64,000 nt of DNA from Phocaeicola sartorii JCM 17136 = DSM 21941 (GCF_000614185.1 NZ_BAKM01000031.1:1-64000), one strand, 5' to 3'; counted from the stretch's first letter, positions 8,584 through 18,616 are shown. The notes: generated by a model from the sequence alone, not told the origin. Translations and numbers: made by a program.

Positions 8584-10272
8584 TTACCAGAAGTACCAGT
8601 AGAATGCCGCTGTTATACCCAGGATGATAACCGAGTGAATAATATCCCAATGATCCCAGCTTGCACGTGTGGCGGCTTTTTGTTCCGGAGTTGAGGTGCC
8701 GAAAACCAATCCTTGGATCTTTTCAGTAGAAGGAGCTTCTGTTGAAAGGCTGACTAAAATGACGACAATCATACAGAAAAGGAACATCCATCCGCAGAAG
8801 AACAGCCAGTTCATATCGTAGAACAGGTATTTGAAAATACTGTCGCTGGCATCTGTCACATTGCTATAATAAACTTTGGCACCCAGACGGGTCAGACCGA
8901 TAATCATACCTGATAACAATCCCCACATACCCCCTTGGGAAGAAGTACGTTTCCAACAGATACCCAGTAAGAAAGCTGCCGCAATACCCGGAGCCAATAC
9001 AGACTGAACATCTTGCAGATAAGTATAAAGTACATCACCTACAGAACGCATGATAGGAATCCACAGAATACCTAGAATAACAATTACAACGGTAGCCATC
9101 TGACCGATAAGAACCAGTTTCTTTTCAGAAGTCTGAGGCTTGAATCTCTTGTAGAAGTCGATGGTGAACAGCATTGCTGAAGAGTTGAATAAAGAAGCCA
9201 ATGAACTCATCAAGGCAGCAAGGATACCACATACCACCAATCCTTTCATTCCGGCAGGCAGCAATTTAGCCACCAAAGTTGGGAATGCGGCATCGGCATT
9301 GGGATTTCCGTTAGCAAGCATCGGCAAGAAACCACCGTCACCTATATATTTCTGATGCAATGCGAAAGCAATCATACCCGGAATCAGGAACAAGAATACA
9401 GGAAGCAATTTCAAATAGGCACCAAAAATAGTACCACGGCGTGCTTCTTTTTCATTCTTACCGGATAATACACGTTGCACAATGAACTGGTCGGTACACC
9501 AGTACCAGAAACCAATGATAGAAGAACCAATCAGAGCACCCAGCCAAGGGAAATTCGGGTCGGCATTGCTACGAATAAGGTTCGTCATTGAATCACCGTA
9601 ATCATTCACTGTGACAGCGCCACAAATTCGGATCATTTCATCCCAGCCACCCAGTTCTTTGAAACCAAGTACCAGAATCACTAATGAGCCCAACAGCAGG
9701 ATAGGAGTTTGCAAAACAGAAGTATAAAGTACTGATTTCATACCTCCGAAGATGGTATAAAGGGCAGTCAGCAGTACCAGCCCGATAGCTGCGATCCAGA
9801 AGAAATCAATTCCCCAAAGTTCCTTGATACCGAATACCTGCTGGAATACCAGGCCGCCTGCATATACAGTTACGGCAACTTTAGTCAAGACATAGCTGAC
9901 CAATGAAATGATGGACAGAATGGTACGTGACTGAGGGTTGTAGCGACGTTCCAGAAATTCCGGCATCGTATAAACCATGCTTCGTGTATAGAAAGGTACA
10001 AAGACCCAACCAAGTATCAAAATCATCCATCCCTGGATTTCCCAGTGTGCCATGGCCATACCGCTTGAAGCACCGGCTCCTGCCAGACCGATCAAGTGTT
10101 CCGAGCCAATGTTTGATGCGAAAATAGATGCACCGATAGCAATCCATGTAGCATCTCTACCTCCTAAAAAGTAGTCTGCTGAGTCATTTTGTTTCTGGCT
10201 TACTACCCAGATGATAATTCCTATTAATGCCAGGAAAAAAGCGGCAATAACAATCCAATCTAGTGTTCCCAC
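8584..10272 (-). CDS. araP: Sodium:solute symporter (SGLT family), probable arabinose transporter
   Basis: A 562-residue inner-membrane symporter with about 14 hydrophobic segments, beginning MGTLDWIVIAAFFLALIGII. SGLT features are GGRDATWIAIGASIFASNIG (helix 1-2 region), the GWVFVPFYTRSMVYTMPEFL segment and the WYWCTDQFIVQRVLS motif. It is adjacent to the secreted mutarotase and araR, so it most likely imports L-arabinose with sodium; substrate is inferred from context, as SGLT sequence alone does not fix it. Confidence 0.88.
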   Translation of the reverse strand: MGTLDWIVIAAFFLALIGIIIWVVSQKQNDSADYFLGGRDATWIAIGASIFASNIGSEHLIGLAGAGASSGMAMAHWEIQGWMILILGWVFVPFYTRSMVYTMPEFLERRYNPQSRTILSIISLVSYVLTKVAVTVYAGGLVFQQVFGIKELWGIDFFWIAAIGLVLLTALYTIFGGMKSVLYTSVLQTPILLLGSLVILVLGFKELGGWDEMIRICGAVTVNDYGDSMTNLIRSNADPNFPWLGALIGSSIIGFWYWCTDQFIVQRVLSGKNEKEARRGTIFGAYLKLLPVFLFLIPGMIAFALHQKYIGDGGFLPMLANGNPNADAAFPTLVAKLLPAGMKGLVVCGILAALMSSLASLFNSSAMLFTIDFYKRFKPQTSEKKLVLIGQMATVVIVILGILWIPIMRSVGDVLYTYLQDVQSVLAPGIAAAFLLGICWKRTSSQGGMWGLLSGMIIGLTRLGAKVYYSNVTDASDSIFKYLFYDMNWLFFCGWMFLFCMIVVILVSLSTEAPSTEKIQGLVFGTSTPEQKAATRASWDHWDIIHSVIILGITAAFYWYFW

Positions 10273-10298
10273 GTTTTTAAATATTTTAAGTTTAACAA

Positions 10299-11444
10299 TT
10301 ATTTCTCTATACCAAATTTAAAGATGCATTGGCTGCGATAGGTTTGTCCCGGTTCCAGAATGACAGAGGGCCATTGTGCTTTGTTGGGACTGTCCGGATA
10401 ATGCTGTGTTTCCAGGCAGACAGATGCGCGTTGCGGATAAGTAATTCCTTTTTTCCCTTTTACGGTTCCGTCCAGGAAATTGCCTGTGTAAACCTGTATT
10501 CCCGGTTCGTTGGTATATACTTCCAAAGTGATGCCGCTGGCAGGACTGGTCAGTTTGGCTGCCAGCTGGTTGATGTCGCCTTTCGTGTTAAGTACCCAGT
10601 TGTGGTCGAAACCGTTACCAAATTTCACTTGTTCGTTTTCAAAGTCAGTCACATCGGGGGCGATGGTTTTGGGAGTGTTGAAGTCAAATGGAGTTTTTGC
10701 TACCGCTGTCATTTCTCCGGTAGTCATGAATGTGCTGTTAACCGGAGTGATGCTATCGGCATTTACATACAGAATATGGTCAGTGGCCGGATTGGCTGGA
10801 TTTCCACTCAAGTTGAAGTAAGAGTGGTTGGTCATATTGATCACCGTCTTTTTGTCAGTTGTTGCTTCATAGTTTATGTCGATGGCATTGTCACCACTCA
10901 GTGCGTAGGTAACGGTAGCGGTGACATTCCCCGGAAAGTTTGCGTCTCCATCCGGTGACTTCATGGTCAGGGTCATGGTACTGTCGTTTAACTGGTTTGC
11001 TTCGTACACTTGGTATTGCCATCCTTCGGGACCTCCATGCAGACAGTGGCCGAAATTATTTTGAGGAAGCTGGATGGTTTCTCCGTCTATTACTATGATT
11101 CCTTTATTAATACGGTTGGCATAGCGTCCGATAGAAGCGCCAAAGTCGCTGGGGATGTTTTGGTAATCAGCAATGCTGTCGAAACCCAGCACTACGTCTT
11201 TCATCTCTCCATTTTTATCGGGAACCAGGATCGACACAATACGTCCGCCGAAGTTGGTTACACACACTTCCATTCCGGCGGTATTTTTCAGCGTGTACAG
11301 TTTGACAGGTTTTGTACCGTCCACCATGGTTTCATAATTAGTGGGATTCAATCCGGACTTTGTAAGTGTCTCTTGTGATTGTTTGGGAGCGCAAGCACTA
11401 AACAAGGTCAGTGCGATACCGGTTCCCAAAAAGGTTTTCTTCAT
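10299..11444 (-). CDS. araM: Aldose 1-epimerase (mutarotase), lipoprotein form
   Basis: GalM-family mutarotase interconverting sugar anomers. The chosen start (three codons inside the longest frame) gives MKKTFLGTGIALTLFSAC, a lipoprotein signal with the lipobox Cys at about residue 18, so the enzyme is probably anchored in the periplasm, ahead of the transporter encoded next. Conserved features are NFGGRIVSILVPDK, GRYANRI, LHGGPEGW, the NMTNHSYFNLSG His and the C-terminal CLETQHYPDSPN. It is the first gene of the arabinose operon. A second, cytoplasmic-type paralogue is at 14233-15327. Confidence 0.9.
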   Translation of the reverse strand: MKKTFLGTGIALTLFSACAPKQSQETLTKSGLNPTNYETMVDGTKPVKLYTLKNTAGMEVCVTNFGGRIVSILVPDKNGEMKDVVLGFDSIADYQNIPSDFGASIGRYANRINKGIIVIDGETIQLPQNNFGHCLHGGPEGWQYQVYEANQLNDSTMTLTMKSPDGDANFPGNVTATVTYALSGDNAIDINYEATTDKKTVINMTNHSYFNLSGNPANPATDHILYVNADSITPVNSTFMTTGEMTAVAKTPFDFNTPKTIAPDVTDFENEQVKFGNGFDHNWVLNTKGDINQLAAKLTSPASGITLEVYTNEPGIQVYTGNFLDGTVKGKKGITYPQRASVCLETQHYPDSPNKAQWPSVILEPGQTYRSQCIFKFGIEK

Positions 11445-11464
11445 GCTTTTCATGATATAAAAGT

Positions 11465-11518
11465 ACTAATTAGTAATAGGATATATGATTTGGGTGTAAA
11501 AGTAACACTATTACTAAT
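11465..11518 (-). promoter_or_regulatory. Arabinose operon promoter with candidate AraR operators
   Basis: ATTAGTAATAG at 11469-11479 and CTATTACTAAT at 11508-11518 are a perfect 11-base inverted repeat. The left arm also lies in the palindrome ACTAATTAGT (11465-11474). Between the arms, minus-strand TACTTTTA (11498-11505) is one base from the TAnnTTTG -7 box. Arms flanking the -7 box immediately upstream of araM fit a repressor site; assignment to AraR is inference. Confidence 0.5.
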
Positions 11519-11592
11519 ACGTTGGATATGAAAAGAGTATGTTATGTAACATAAAAGTGTAGGAAATACACTTTTATAGTATAAGGAAGAAA

Positions 11593-11620
11593 AAAACCGC
11601 CCTGAACTCAGAGCGGTTTT
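11593..11620 (-). terminator. galK terminator
   Basis: AAAACCGC (11593-11600) pairs with GCGGTTTT (11613-11620), extended inside by CTGA/TCAG. It lies 28 bases after the galK stop and is followed by T residues on the minus strand. Confidence 0.85.
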
Positions 11621-11647
11621 TATATGCAGGCGAATTTGAGATATCTT

Positions 11648-12802
11648 TTATACCAGTTTACGAGAACCGTCGCTAATGACTACATCGTAAACCTTCGGGC
11701 TTCTGCCGAATTTTTCTTTGAATCTTTCTTTGGCAGTAGTGATGAATGTTTCGTATAGTTCGTTTTTAACCAAGTTGATTGTACATCCGCCGAAACCTCC
11801 GCCCATGACGCGTGAGCCGGTAACACCACAGTCAAATGCAATATCATTCAGGAAGTCAAGTTCTTCGCAGCTTACTTCATACAATTTGCTCATGCCATAG
11901 TGAGTTTCATACATCTTTTGACCTACAGTTTCGTAGTCACCTCTTTCCAAAGCATCGCAAACATCGAGTACGCGCTGGATTTCTTCAATAACATATTCTG
12001 CACGCATATAGTCTTCTTCACTGATATCAGCTTTTGCCTCCTGTAACATTTCCATTGTACAGTCACGCAAGAATTCTACATGAGGATGTTTTTTCTGGAT
12101 AGCAGCTACAGCGGCTTCACAGCTTTGGCGACGTTTGTTATAAGCAGAAGAAGCCAATTCGTGTTTAACTACCGAGTCAACCAATACCAATCGGTAACCT
12201 TCCGGTTTGAACGGGAAGTATTGATATTCCAAAGAACGGCAATCCAGACGGATCAAGCTGCCTTCTTTTCCGAATACAGAAGCAAATTGGTCCATGATAC
12301 CGCAATTTACACCACAGTAATTATGTTCTGTTGCCTGACCCACTTTAGCCAATTCGAATTTATCTATTTTGTTGTCACCGAAAAGTTCGTTGATAGCGAA
12401 AGCATACGTACTTTCCAATGCAGCCGATGAAGACATACCCGCACCCAGAGGCACATCACCTGCAAAAGCAGTGTCGAAACCTTTTACGTCTACACCGCGT
12501 TTGATCATTTCACGGCAAACACCGAAAATATATCTTGCCCAGCTGGCTTTGGGGGCATCCTCTTCGTTCAAACCGAATTCTACGTAGTCTTTCAAATCTA
12601 TAGAATAGGCACGTACCTTATCTGTACCGTTTGGTTTGATTTCTGCAATCATACCTTTATCTACTGCTCCGGGGAATACGAAACCACCGTTATAGTCGGT
12701 GTGTTCTCCAATAAGGTTAATACGTCCGGGGGATGCATATACTGAACCTGTTGTACCATCAAAATGCTTGATGAAGCGACTTCTTACGTATTCTATGTCC
12801 AT
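11648..12802 (-). CDS. galK: Galactokinase
   Basis: A 384-residue GHMP kinase phosphorylating galactose in the Leloir pathway. The galactokinase signature GRINLIGEHTDYNGG is at about residue 27, the GHMP phosphate loop PLGAGMSSSAALES follows at about 117, and motif 3 is MGGGFGGCTINLV near the C-terminus. Length is typical. It is the last gene of the mutarotase-transporter-kinase galactose set and has its own terminator. Confidence 0.96.
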   Translation of the reverse strand: MDIEYVRSRFIKHFDGTTGSVYASPGRINLIGEHTDYNGGFVFPGAVDKGMIAEIKPNGTDKVRAYSIDLKDYVEFGLNEEDAPKASWARYIFGVCREMIKRGVDVKGFDTAFAGDVPLGAGMSSSAALESTYAFAINELFGDNKIDKFELAKVGQATEHNYCGVNCGIMDQFASVFGKEGSLIRLDCRSLEYQYFPFKPEGYRLVLVDSVVKHELASSAYNKRRQSCEAAVAAIQKKHPHVEFLRDCTMEMLQEAKADISEEDYMRAEYVIEEIQRVLDVCDALERGDYETVGQKMYETHYGMSKLYEVSCEELDFLNDIAFDCGVTGSRVMGGGFGGCTINLVKNELYETFITTAKERFKEKFGRSPKVYDVVISDGSRKLV

Positions 12803-12847
12803 GATATTAATAGTTTAAAGTTAATACTATATATAATGTTTATATGA

Positions 12848-14186
12848 TTATTCTACAGGAATGTCTTTGTTCACGTTCTTGCATCCTATCAACCGTAGAA
12901 CAGCAAATAGGCAAGCAAGGCGATAATCAACCAATAGCTGGCCATATATCCTACTGCGTCAGAAATGAACTGTTGCAATAACGGGAATATACCGCCACCG
13001 ACAACCATCATCATGAAAATACCTGAGGCTTGTGCGGTGTATTTGCCCAAACCTTCTACAGCAAGGTTAAAGATACCTCCCCACATGATGGACGTACATA
13101 AACCGCAAAGTACCAAGAATAGGGCGCTGACCGGTACGGATGCCATTTCAAATCCATTTTCCACACTGTATCCAGGCATAGAAACGGTGATTTCTTTAGG
13201 AGTAAATATGGCAATTAATATAAAGAAGATGGCTGTTGCGGAAACAACGATTAATTGTGTGCGTGTAGCTACTTTACCACTGATGATGCTACTTGCAGAA
13301 CGTCCCACCAACATAAGTAACCAATAAATGGCAGCGATAGCTCCACCAATAGCGGCACCGTTGGCAACCAGACCCGCACCTTTTTCTGTTGGGTCGGCAA
13401 GGTAGAAATTCAATGTGCCCGGAATACCGATTTCGATACCTACATATACAAAGATACCGATAACGCCTAATACAGTATGACGGAAGTTCCAAGGACTATG
13501 AGAGAATTTTTCTTTCTCATGGCCTGCTTTTCTAAGATGAGGTTCCGGAATGGCGATGAATGAAAGAGCGATAAATGCTGATACGAATACACCCATTGCG
13601 ATGAATAGCAGAGGAGCCACATCCGACATGGCTGTCTGGGGAGTAACCGAACCAATCAGAGCACCTACAAAAAGCGGAGTCAAAGTACCGGACAATGAGT
13701 TTAAAGCACCACCGGCCTGAATCAGCTGGTTGCCCTTGTTGCCGCCACCTCCTAAAAGGTTGAGCATCGGGTTGACTACAGTGTTCAACATACATACACA
13801 GAAGCCGCAGACAAAAGCACCAAGTAAATAGATGATGAAGTTCATCTTAATGGCATATTCTCCTAAATTGAATACGTTTATATCTGCACCGAATAAACTG
13901 GAAATATACTGGATGAACAGACCGATGAACCCACTGCCATAGCAATCAGGGCTGTCTTTTTATATCCGATTTTTACAAGCATATTGCCTGAAGGGATACC
14001 CATAAACAAGTATGCAAGGAAGTTCATCATATTTCCCATCATACCCAAAGTATTGGCGCCTGCATATTGGTTCTTCCATATTGTGCCGAAGGGCGCAGCA
14101 AGATTGGTTACGAAGGAAATCATCGCGAAAAGAAAAAACATTGTAATGATAGCGATGATATTACCGTTCTGTTTTTGTTGATTCAT
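12848..14186 (-). CDS. gluP: Glucose/galactose transporter, MFS FHS family (two frameshifts)
   Basis: A major-facilitator sugar:proton symporter of the FHS (GluP/FucP) family. The N-terminal segment (start 14186) runs through TM1-2 and GNMLVKIGYKKTALIAMAV; the frame breaks near 13931 where a C appears missing on the plus strand, and the rest reads GFIGLFIQYISS and onward through CGFCVCMLNTVVNPMLNLLG, the family's conserved TM4 motif. A second break near 12891 (one A missing) truncates the C-terminus; restored, it ends YGLIGCKNVNKDIPVE with a stop at 12848. Restored length is 446 residues. It lies between galM and galK and likely imports galactose or glucose. Confidence 0.86.
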
Positions 14187-14232
14187 GATTTTGAAAAAAT
14201 TATAAGTTTATAAATTAGGTTATTTCATAAAA

Positions 14233-15327
14233 TTATTTTTCTACACCGAACTTGTAGATCGTTACTTGGTTGTATGTTTCTCCCGGATGCAGCACACAAG
14301 AAGGGAAATGTCCCTTGTTGGGAGTGTCTGGAAAATGCTGTGCTTCAAAACAAATAGCACTTCTTGCCGGGAAAGTTGCTCCATGAGCTCCCTCGAAACC
14401 ATTATGCCAGTTTGAGGTATAGACTTGTACACCTGGCTCTGTGGTATAGACCTCCATGCTGCGACCGCTTTCGGGTTCTACACATTTTGCAGCGAAACTC
14501 AAGGTGCCTTGTTCATGTTTGTTCAGTACATAACAGTGGTCATAGCCTGCACCAAACTCTAGCTGCTCGAATTTATCATTGATTCGGCTGTCTACTCTTT
14601 GGGGAGTACGGAAATCCATAGGGGTGCCTTCTACTTTGGCGATTTCGCCTGTAGGGATTGACACATTGTCTATCGGAGTATAGAAATCAGCATGGATGGT
14701 TACGATGTTGTTGTCAACGGTTGCCGTAGGGTTGGCAATGCCTGATAGGCTGAAGAAACCGTGGTGGGTGAGATTTACCAGAGTCGTTTTGTCTGTTGTT
14801 GCACTATAAGTAATGATAAACTCATTTTGATTACTTAAAGTATATGTTACGTTGATGTCCAGATTTCCCGGAAATCCCTCTTCGCCATCAGCAGACAGAT
14901 AATGCAATTTCAAACTTTGAGGTGTTTCCTGTTCTGCGTCCCAAACACGGGCATGGAATCCTGTGGGACCACCGTGTAGCGAGTTGGGACCATTGTTGAC
15001 TGTCAGTGAATACTCTTTCCCCTCCAGAGTGAATTTGCCTCCTGCTATACGGTTGCCGTAACGGCCGATAAGGGTGCTGAGGAAAGGTTCGTGGCTATTG
15101 ATTACATGTTCTATACTGTCATGTCCTTGAATGACATTGGCGTATTTACCATTTTTGTCCGGAACCATAATAGCCAATACGGCTCCACCATAGTTGGTAA
15201 CAGCGATTTCAGTGCCGTTCTCATTTTTCAGTATGAAAAGGTCTGTTTGTTTCCCGTTCACTGTTGTCTGAAAATCGGCCCGTTTCAGGCCGCATAAATT
15301 CTCATCGGAAGTAGATGTGTTTATCAT
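14233..15327 (-). CDS. galM: Aldose 1-epimerase (cytoplasmic galactose mutarotase)
   Basis: A 364-residue GalM-family protein, paralogous to the product of 10299-11444 but without a signal peptide, so expected in the cytoplasm. Seen motifs: NYGGAVLAIMVPDKNG, GRYGNRIAGG, LHGGPTGFHARVW, LVNLTHHGFFSLSG (catalytic His), and ICFEAQHFPDTPNKG. First gene of a galM-gluP-galK set; it supplies alpha-galactose for GalK. Confidence 0.93.
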   Translation of the reverse strand: MINTSTSDENLCGLKRADFQTTVNGKQTDLFILKNENGTEIAVTNYGGAVLAIMVPDKNGKYANVIQGHDSIEHVINSHEPFLSTLIGRYGNRIAGGKFTLEGKEYSLTVNNGPNSLHGGPTGFHARVWDAEQETPQSLKLHYLSADGEEGFPGNLDINVTYTLSNQNEFIITYSATTDKTTLVNLTHHGFFSLSGIANPTATVDNNIVTIHADFYTPIDNVSIPTGEIAKVEGTPMDFRTPQRVDSRINDKFEQLEFGAGYDHCYVLNKHEQGTLSFAAKCVEPESGRSMEVYTTEPGVQVYTSNWHNGFEGAHGATFPARSAICFEAQHFPDTPNKGHFPSCVLHPGETYNQVTIYKFGVEK

Positions 15328-15421
15328 GTTATTGAAAATCTTTTTATTGTATGTATAAAACTAATGCAAATAAAAAGATTTTCTTCGGTATTCCCAAACT
15401 TTTTATAGAAAAGTGAATGCG

Positions 15422-16708
15422 CTAAACGTGAAATTTTAATAAATCAGCCACGATAAAGCTGCTCCCTCCAACAAAAATAAAGTCATTTTTGTTTGCTTTC
15501 TTTTTAGCGGCCGCTATGGCTGTTTTTACATCGGGATAGGTGTTTCCGTGTAATCCGGATTGCAAAGCTAAATCTTGCAGTTCTTTTTCGGGTAAGGCAC
15601 GTTTTACACTGGCTTTGGTAAAATAGTACATGGCATCTTGGGGAAGCATGGCTAATACTCCGCTGATATCTTTGTCGTTTACCATACCTATTACGATGTG
15701 TAACTGTTCGTATTTTTGATGTCTTAACTGTTCTACGATATACGAAATGCCTCCTACATTATGCCCTGTGTCACAAATTAAAGTTGGTTTATGCTCTAAT
15801 TTCTGCCATCTTCCCATCAGACCGGTAAGTTCGCATACTTGTGAAAATCCTTTACGTATATTCTCTTCCGTGAATTGATAGCCTGTCTGTTTCAATCGGC
15901 GAATGGCGGATAGAAGTGTCTGGGTGTTTTTTAATTGGCATAGTCCTCCCAATTCTCCTTCCAGATTTGCATAATCGACAGTCTGATAGATTTGCTTCCC
16001 TTCTTCGTCTATGCAGGAAGTCTGTAATAATTGTTCTTCTTCTGCAAAGTAGATGGGGGCGTTTACCTCTTTGGCGCGGGCCATGAATACCGGTTTGGTT
16101 TCAGGAGTTGTTTCGCCAATAACTACCGGAATATTTTCTTTGATGATTCCAGCCTTTTCTCCAGCTATTTTTTCTAAAGTGTTGCCTAAAAATTGTACAT
16201 GATCAAAACTGATATTGGTAATGATGCACAAATCCGGCCGGATGATATTTGTGCAATCCATCCGTCCTCCCAGTCCCACTTCTATAATGGCTACATCTAC
16301 TTGTTCTCGGGCAAAATAGTGAAAAGCCATTGCGGTAGTCAGTTCAAAGAAAGAGGGATGTAAAGGTTCGAAGAAAGTACGGTGCTTCTCTACAAAGTCT
16401 ATCACATATTCTTTGGATGCAGGAATTCCGTCAACACGGATTCGCTCACGGAAATCTATCAGGTGCGGTGATGTGTAGAGTCCTGTCTTATATCCGGCTG
16501 ATTGCAGGATGGCAGCCAACGTGTGCGAACAAGAGCCTTTTCCATTAGTCCCGGCTATATGGATGGTTCGGAACTGGCGGTGGGGATGATTGAAATATTC
16601 ATCTAGAAGATAAGTGTTTTCTAATCCTGCTTTGTATGCATCCTTGCCTATATGCTGGAATAGTGGGGCGCTATTGTATAAATAATCCAGTGTTTCTTCG
16701 TAATTCAT
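15422..16708 (-). CDS. folC: Folylpolyglutamate/dihydrofolate synthase
   Basis: Mur-ligase family enzyme that adds glutamate to folates and probably also to dihydropteroate. The ATP loop is IAGTNGKGSCSHTLAAIL at about residue 45, followed by the Mg/ATP segments IIEVGLGGRMDCTN and NISFDHVQFLGNTLEKIAGEKAGI, and the C-terminal domain DTGHNVGGI. I start at the internal Met giving MNYEETLDYLYN (428 residues), typical for the family; 15 extra codons upstream would enter the large hairpin at 16727-16794. It follows dnaJ on the same strand. Confidence 0.93.
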   Translation of the reverse strand: MNYEETLDYLYNSAPLFQHIGKDAYKAGLENTYLLDEYFNHPHRQFRTIHIAGTNGKGSCSHTLAAILQSAGYKTGLYTSPHLIDFRERIRVDGIPASKEYVIDFVEKHRTFFEPLHPSFFELTTAMAFHYFAREQVDVAIIEVGLGGRMDCTNIIRPDLCIITNISFDHVQFLGNTLEKIAGEKAGIIKENIPVVIGETTPETKPVFMARAKEVNAPIYFAEEEQLLQTSCIDEEGKQIYQTVDYANLEGELGGLCQLKNTQTLLSAIRRLKQTGYQFTEENIRKGFSQVCELTGLMGRWQKLEHKPTLICDTGHNVGGISYIVEQLRHQKYEQLHIVIGMVNDKDISGVLAMLPQDAMYYFTKASVKRALPEKELQDLALQSGLHGNTYPDVKTAIAAAKKKANKNDFIFVGGSSFIVADLLKFHV

Positions 16709-16726
16709 AGCGAATGTTTTTATTTG

Positions 16727-16794
16727 CCGCGGAGTGTTATAAAGGAATACCAAGGTCTTATATCTCCCTGGTACTCCTTTGTAACACTCCGCGG
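16727..16794. repeat. Long imperfect inverted repeat between dnaJ and folC
   Basis: Left arm 16727-16755 starts CCGCGGAGTGTTATAAAGGA; right arm 16767-16794 ends CCTTTGTAACACTCCGCGG. The stem is about 28 bp with two mismatches and one bulge around an 11-base loop. It fills the gap from the dnaJ stop to the folC start. There is no U-run after it, so it looks like an RNA-processing or stabilising hairpin or a small repeat element rather than a standard terminator. Confidence 0.75.
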
Positions 16795-16801
16795 TGTAGG
16801 A

Positions 16802-17976
16802 CTAATCGAAGAAGTTTTTGAACTTCTTGAATATTTTTTCTTTAATGCTTGTATTCGGTTTGAAATTATCCGATTCCTGCATTTTCTCTAGTGCTTGTTT
16901 CTCATCTTTGTTCAACGTCTCAGGAACATACACGCTTACATTGACTAATAAATCACCCGTACCATTACTGTAGCCATAACTATTGACATTGGGTAATCCT
17001 TTGCCTCTTAAACGTAAAACCTTGCCAGGCTGAGTGCCCGGTTCTATTTTTACTTTTACTTTACTGTCAATAGTAGGTATCTCCACCGTACCTCCTAAAG
17101 CGGCTGTCGGGATACTTAACAACAGATTGTAAATCAGATCGTTCTCGTCACGTATCAAGTCCGGATGAGATTCTTCCTCGATGACTACAAGCAAATCACC
17201 GGGAACACCGTTGTGCTTGCCTGCATTTCCTTTACCATTGACCGAAAGTTGCATACCTTCAGCTACACCGGCAGGAATTTTCACTTCCACCACTTCCTCT
17301 CCATATACGATACCTTCTCCCGAGCAAACTTTACATTTGTTCTTGATGATTTTTCCTTCTCCGTTACATTGCGGACATACGCTTTGCGATTGTACCATTC
17401 CGAAGATGCTTTGCTGGGTACGGGTAATACTTCCCGTTCCATGACAAGTGGGACACGTTTCCGTTCCTCCTTCTCCTTCGGCTCCTGAACCATGGCAATG
17501 GTCACATGTGACGTACTTTTTCAGTTTGAATTTCTTTTCTACTCCCGTAGAAATCTCTTTTAAGTTCAGTTTTACTTTTACGCGGAGGTCTGAGCCACGG
17601 AATCTGCGTTGTGCGGAACGTCCGCCGCCTCCGAAACCTCCAAAGCCTCCGAAACCTCCTCCGCGTCCGCCGAAAATATCGCCGAACATAGAGAATATGT
17701 CATCCATAGACATGCCTTGTCCGAATCCTTCAAAACCGCCACCGGCAGCTCCGCTCATACCCGCATGTCCGAATTGGTCATAACGGCTCGTTTGTCCGGA
17801 TTGCTCAACACGTCGTATGCTTCGGCGGCTTCCTTGAATTTCTCTTCCGCTTCTTTATCTCCCGGATTTTTGTCCGGATGATATTGTATCGCTTTTTTAC
17901 GGTATGCCTTTTTTATAACATCGAGGGTGGCTGTTTTGTCCACCTCCAGAACTTCGTAATAGTCTCTTTTTGCCAT
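16802..17976 (-). CDS. dnaJ: Chaperone DnaJ (frameshifted in this sequence)
   Basis: Hsp40 co-chaperone that stimulates DnaK. J domain at residues 1-70 with YHPDKNPGD (HPD motif), a Gly/Phe-rich region, then four zinc motifs [24 protein letters not shown] and CKVCSGEG, and the C-terminal client-binding domains. The frame breaks near 17785 where a G is missing from GGG on the plus strand; repair gives [17 protein letters not shown], exactly the conserved J-domain end. Restored length is 391. It is 19 bases after grpE, forming a grpE-dnaJ operon. Confidence 0.94.
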
Positions 17977-17995
17977 GTTGTTTTATGATACTGTT

Positions 17996-18616
17996 TTATT
18001 GGGCCACTACTACTTTGGCGTGGCGTATTACTTTGTCATTCAGTTTGTAACCGGTTTGCACGCAGTCCAGAATTTTTCCTTTCTTGTCTTCCGAAGGAGC
18101 CGGGACTAATGCGATGGCTTCGTGATAGTCGGTGTCAAAATCTTCACCGTCAGTTTCTATTTTCTGAAGTCCTTCCTGGTTCAATACTTTCAGGAATTTG
18201 TTGTAGATCAATTCGATTCCTTCACGCATGGCTTTTACGTCATCCGAAGTTTCTGAAGTCTTTATAGCACGCTCCAGATCATCCAGAACAGGGAGAATGG
18301 CAGTAATGGTCTTTTCTCCGCCATTCTTAATCAATTCCGCTTTCTCCTTCATGGTGCGTTTGCGGTAATTGTCAAATTCGGCTGAAAGACGCAGGTATTT
18401 GTCATGCTGCTCTTCTATTGTTTTCTGAGCTTCCGCCAATTCCTTGCTCACCTTCTCTTCAGCGTCCAGTTCTTCGGCCGCTTCTTTCTGAGTTTCTTCA
18501 TCGATGGCAGCTTCTGCCGCTTCCTGATTTTTCAAAACTTCCTCGTCTTGAGGCTGGTTCTTCTCTGTTGGGTTCATATTCTTATTAAACTTTTTGTTTT
18601 TCTTGTTTTTACTCAT
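17996..18616 (-). CDS. grpE: Nucleotide exchange factor GrpE
   Basis: Nucleotide exchange factor for DnaK. A charged, low-complexity N-terminus (about 1-70, Glu/Lys-rich) leads to a long coiled coil and the GrpE core with FDNYRKRTMKEK, ILPVLDDLERA and the C-terminal beta domain KILDCVQTGYKLNDKVIRHAKVVV. I start at MSKNKKNKKF (206 residues); eight further upstream codons are open but less convincing. A -7 box at 18692-18699 precedes it, divergent from the ABC-F promoter. Confidence 0.94.
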   Translation of the reverse strand: MSKNKKNKKFNKNMNPTEKNQPQDEEVLKNQEAAEAAIDEETQKEAAEELDAEEKVSKELAEAQKTIEEQHDKYLRLSAEFDNYRKRTMKEKAELIKNGGEKTITAILPVLDDLERAIKTSETSDDVKAMREGIELIYNKFLKVLNQEGLQKIETDGEDFDTDYHEAIALVPAPSEDKKGKILDCVQTGYKLNDKVIRHAKVVVAQ

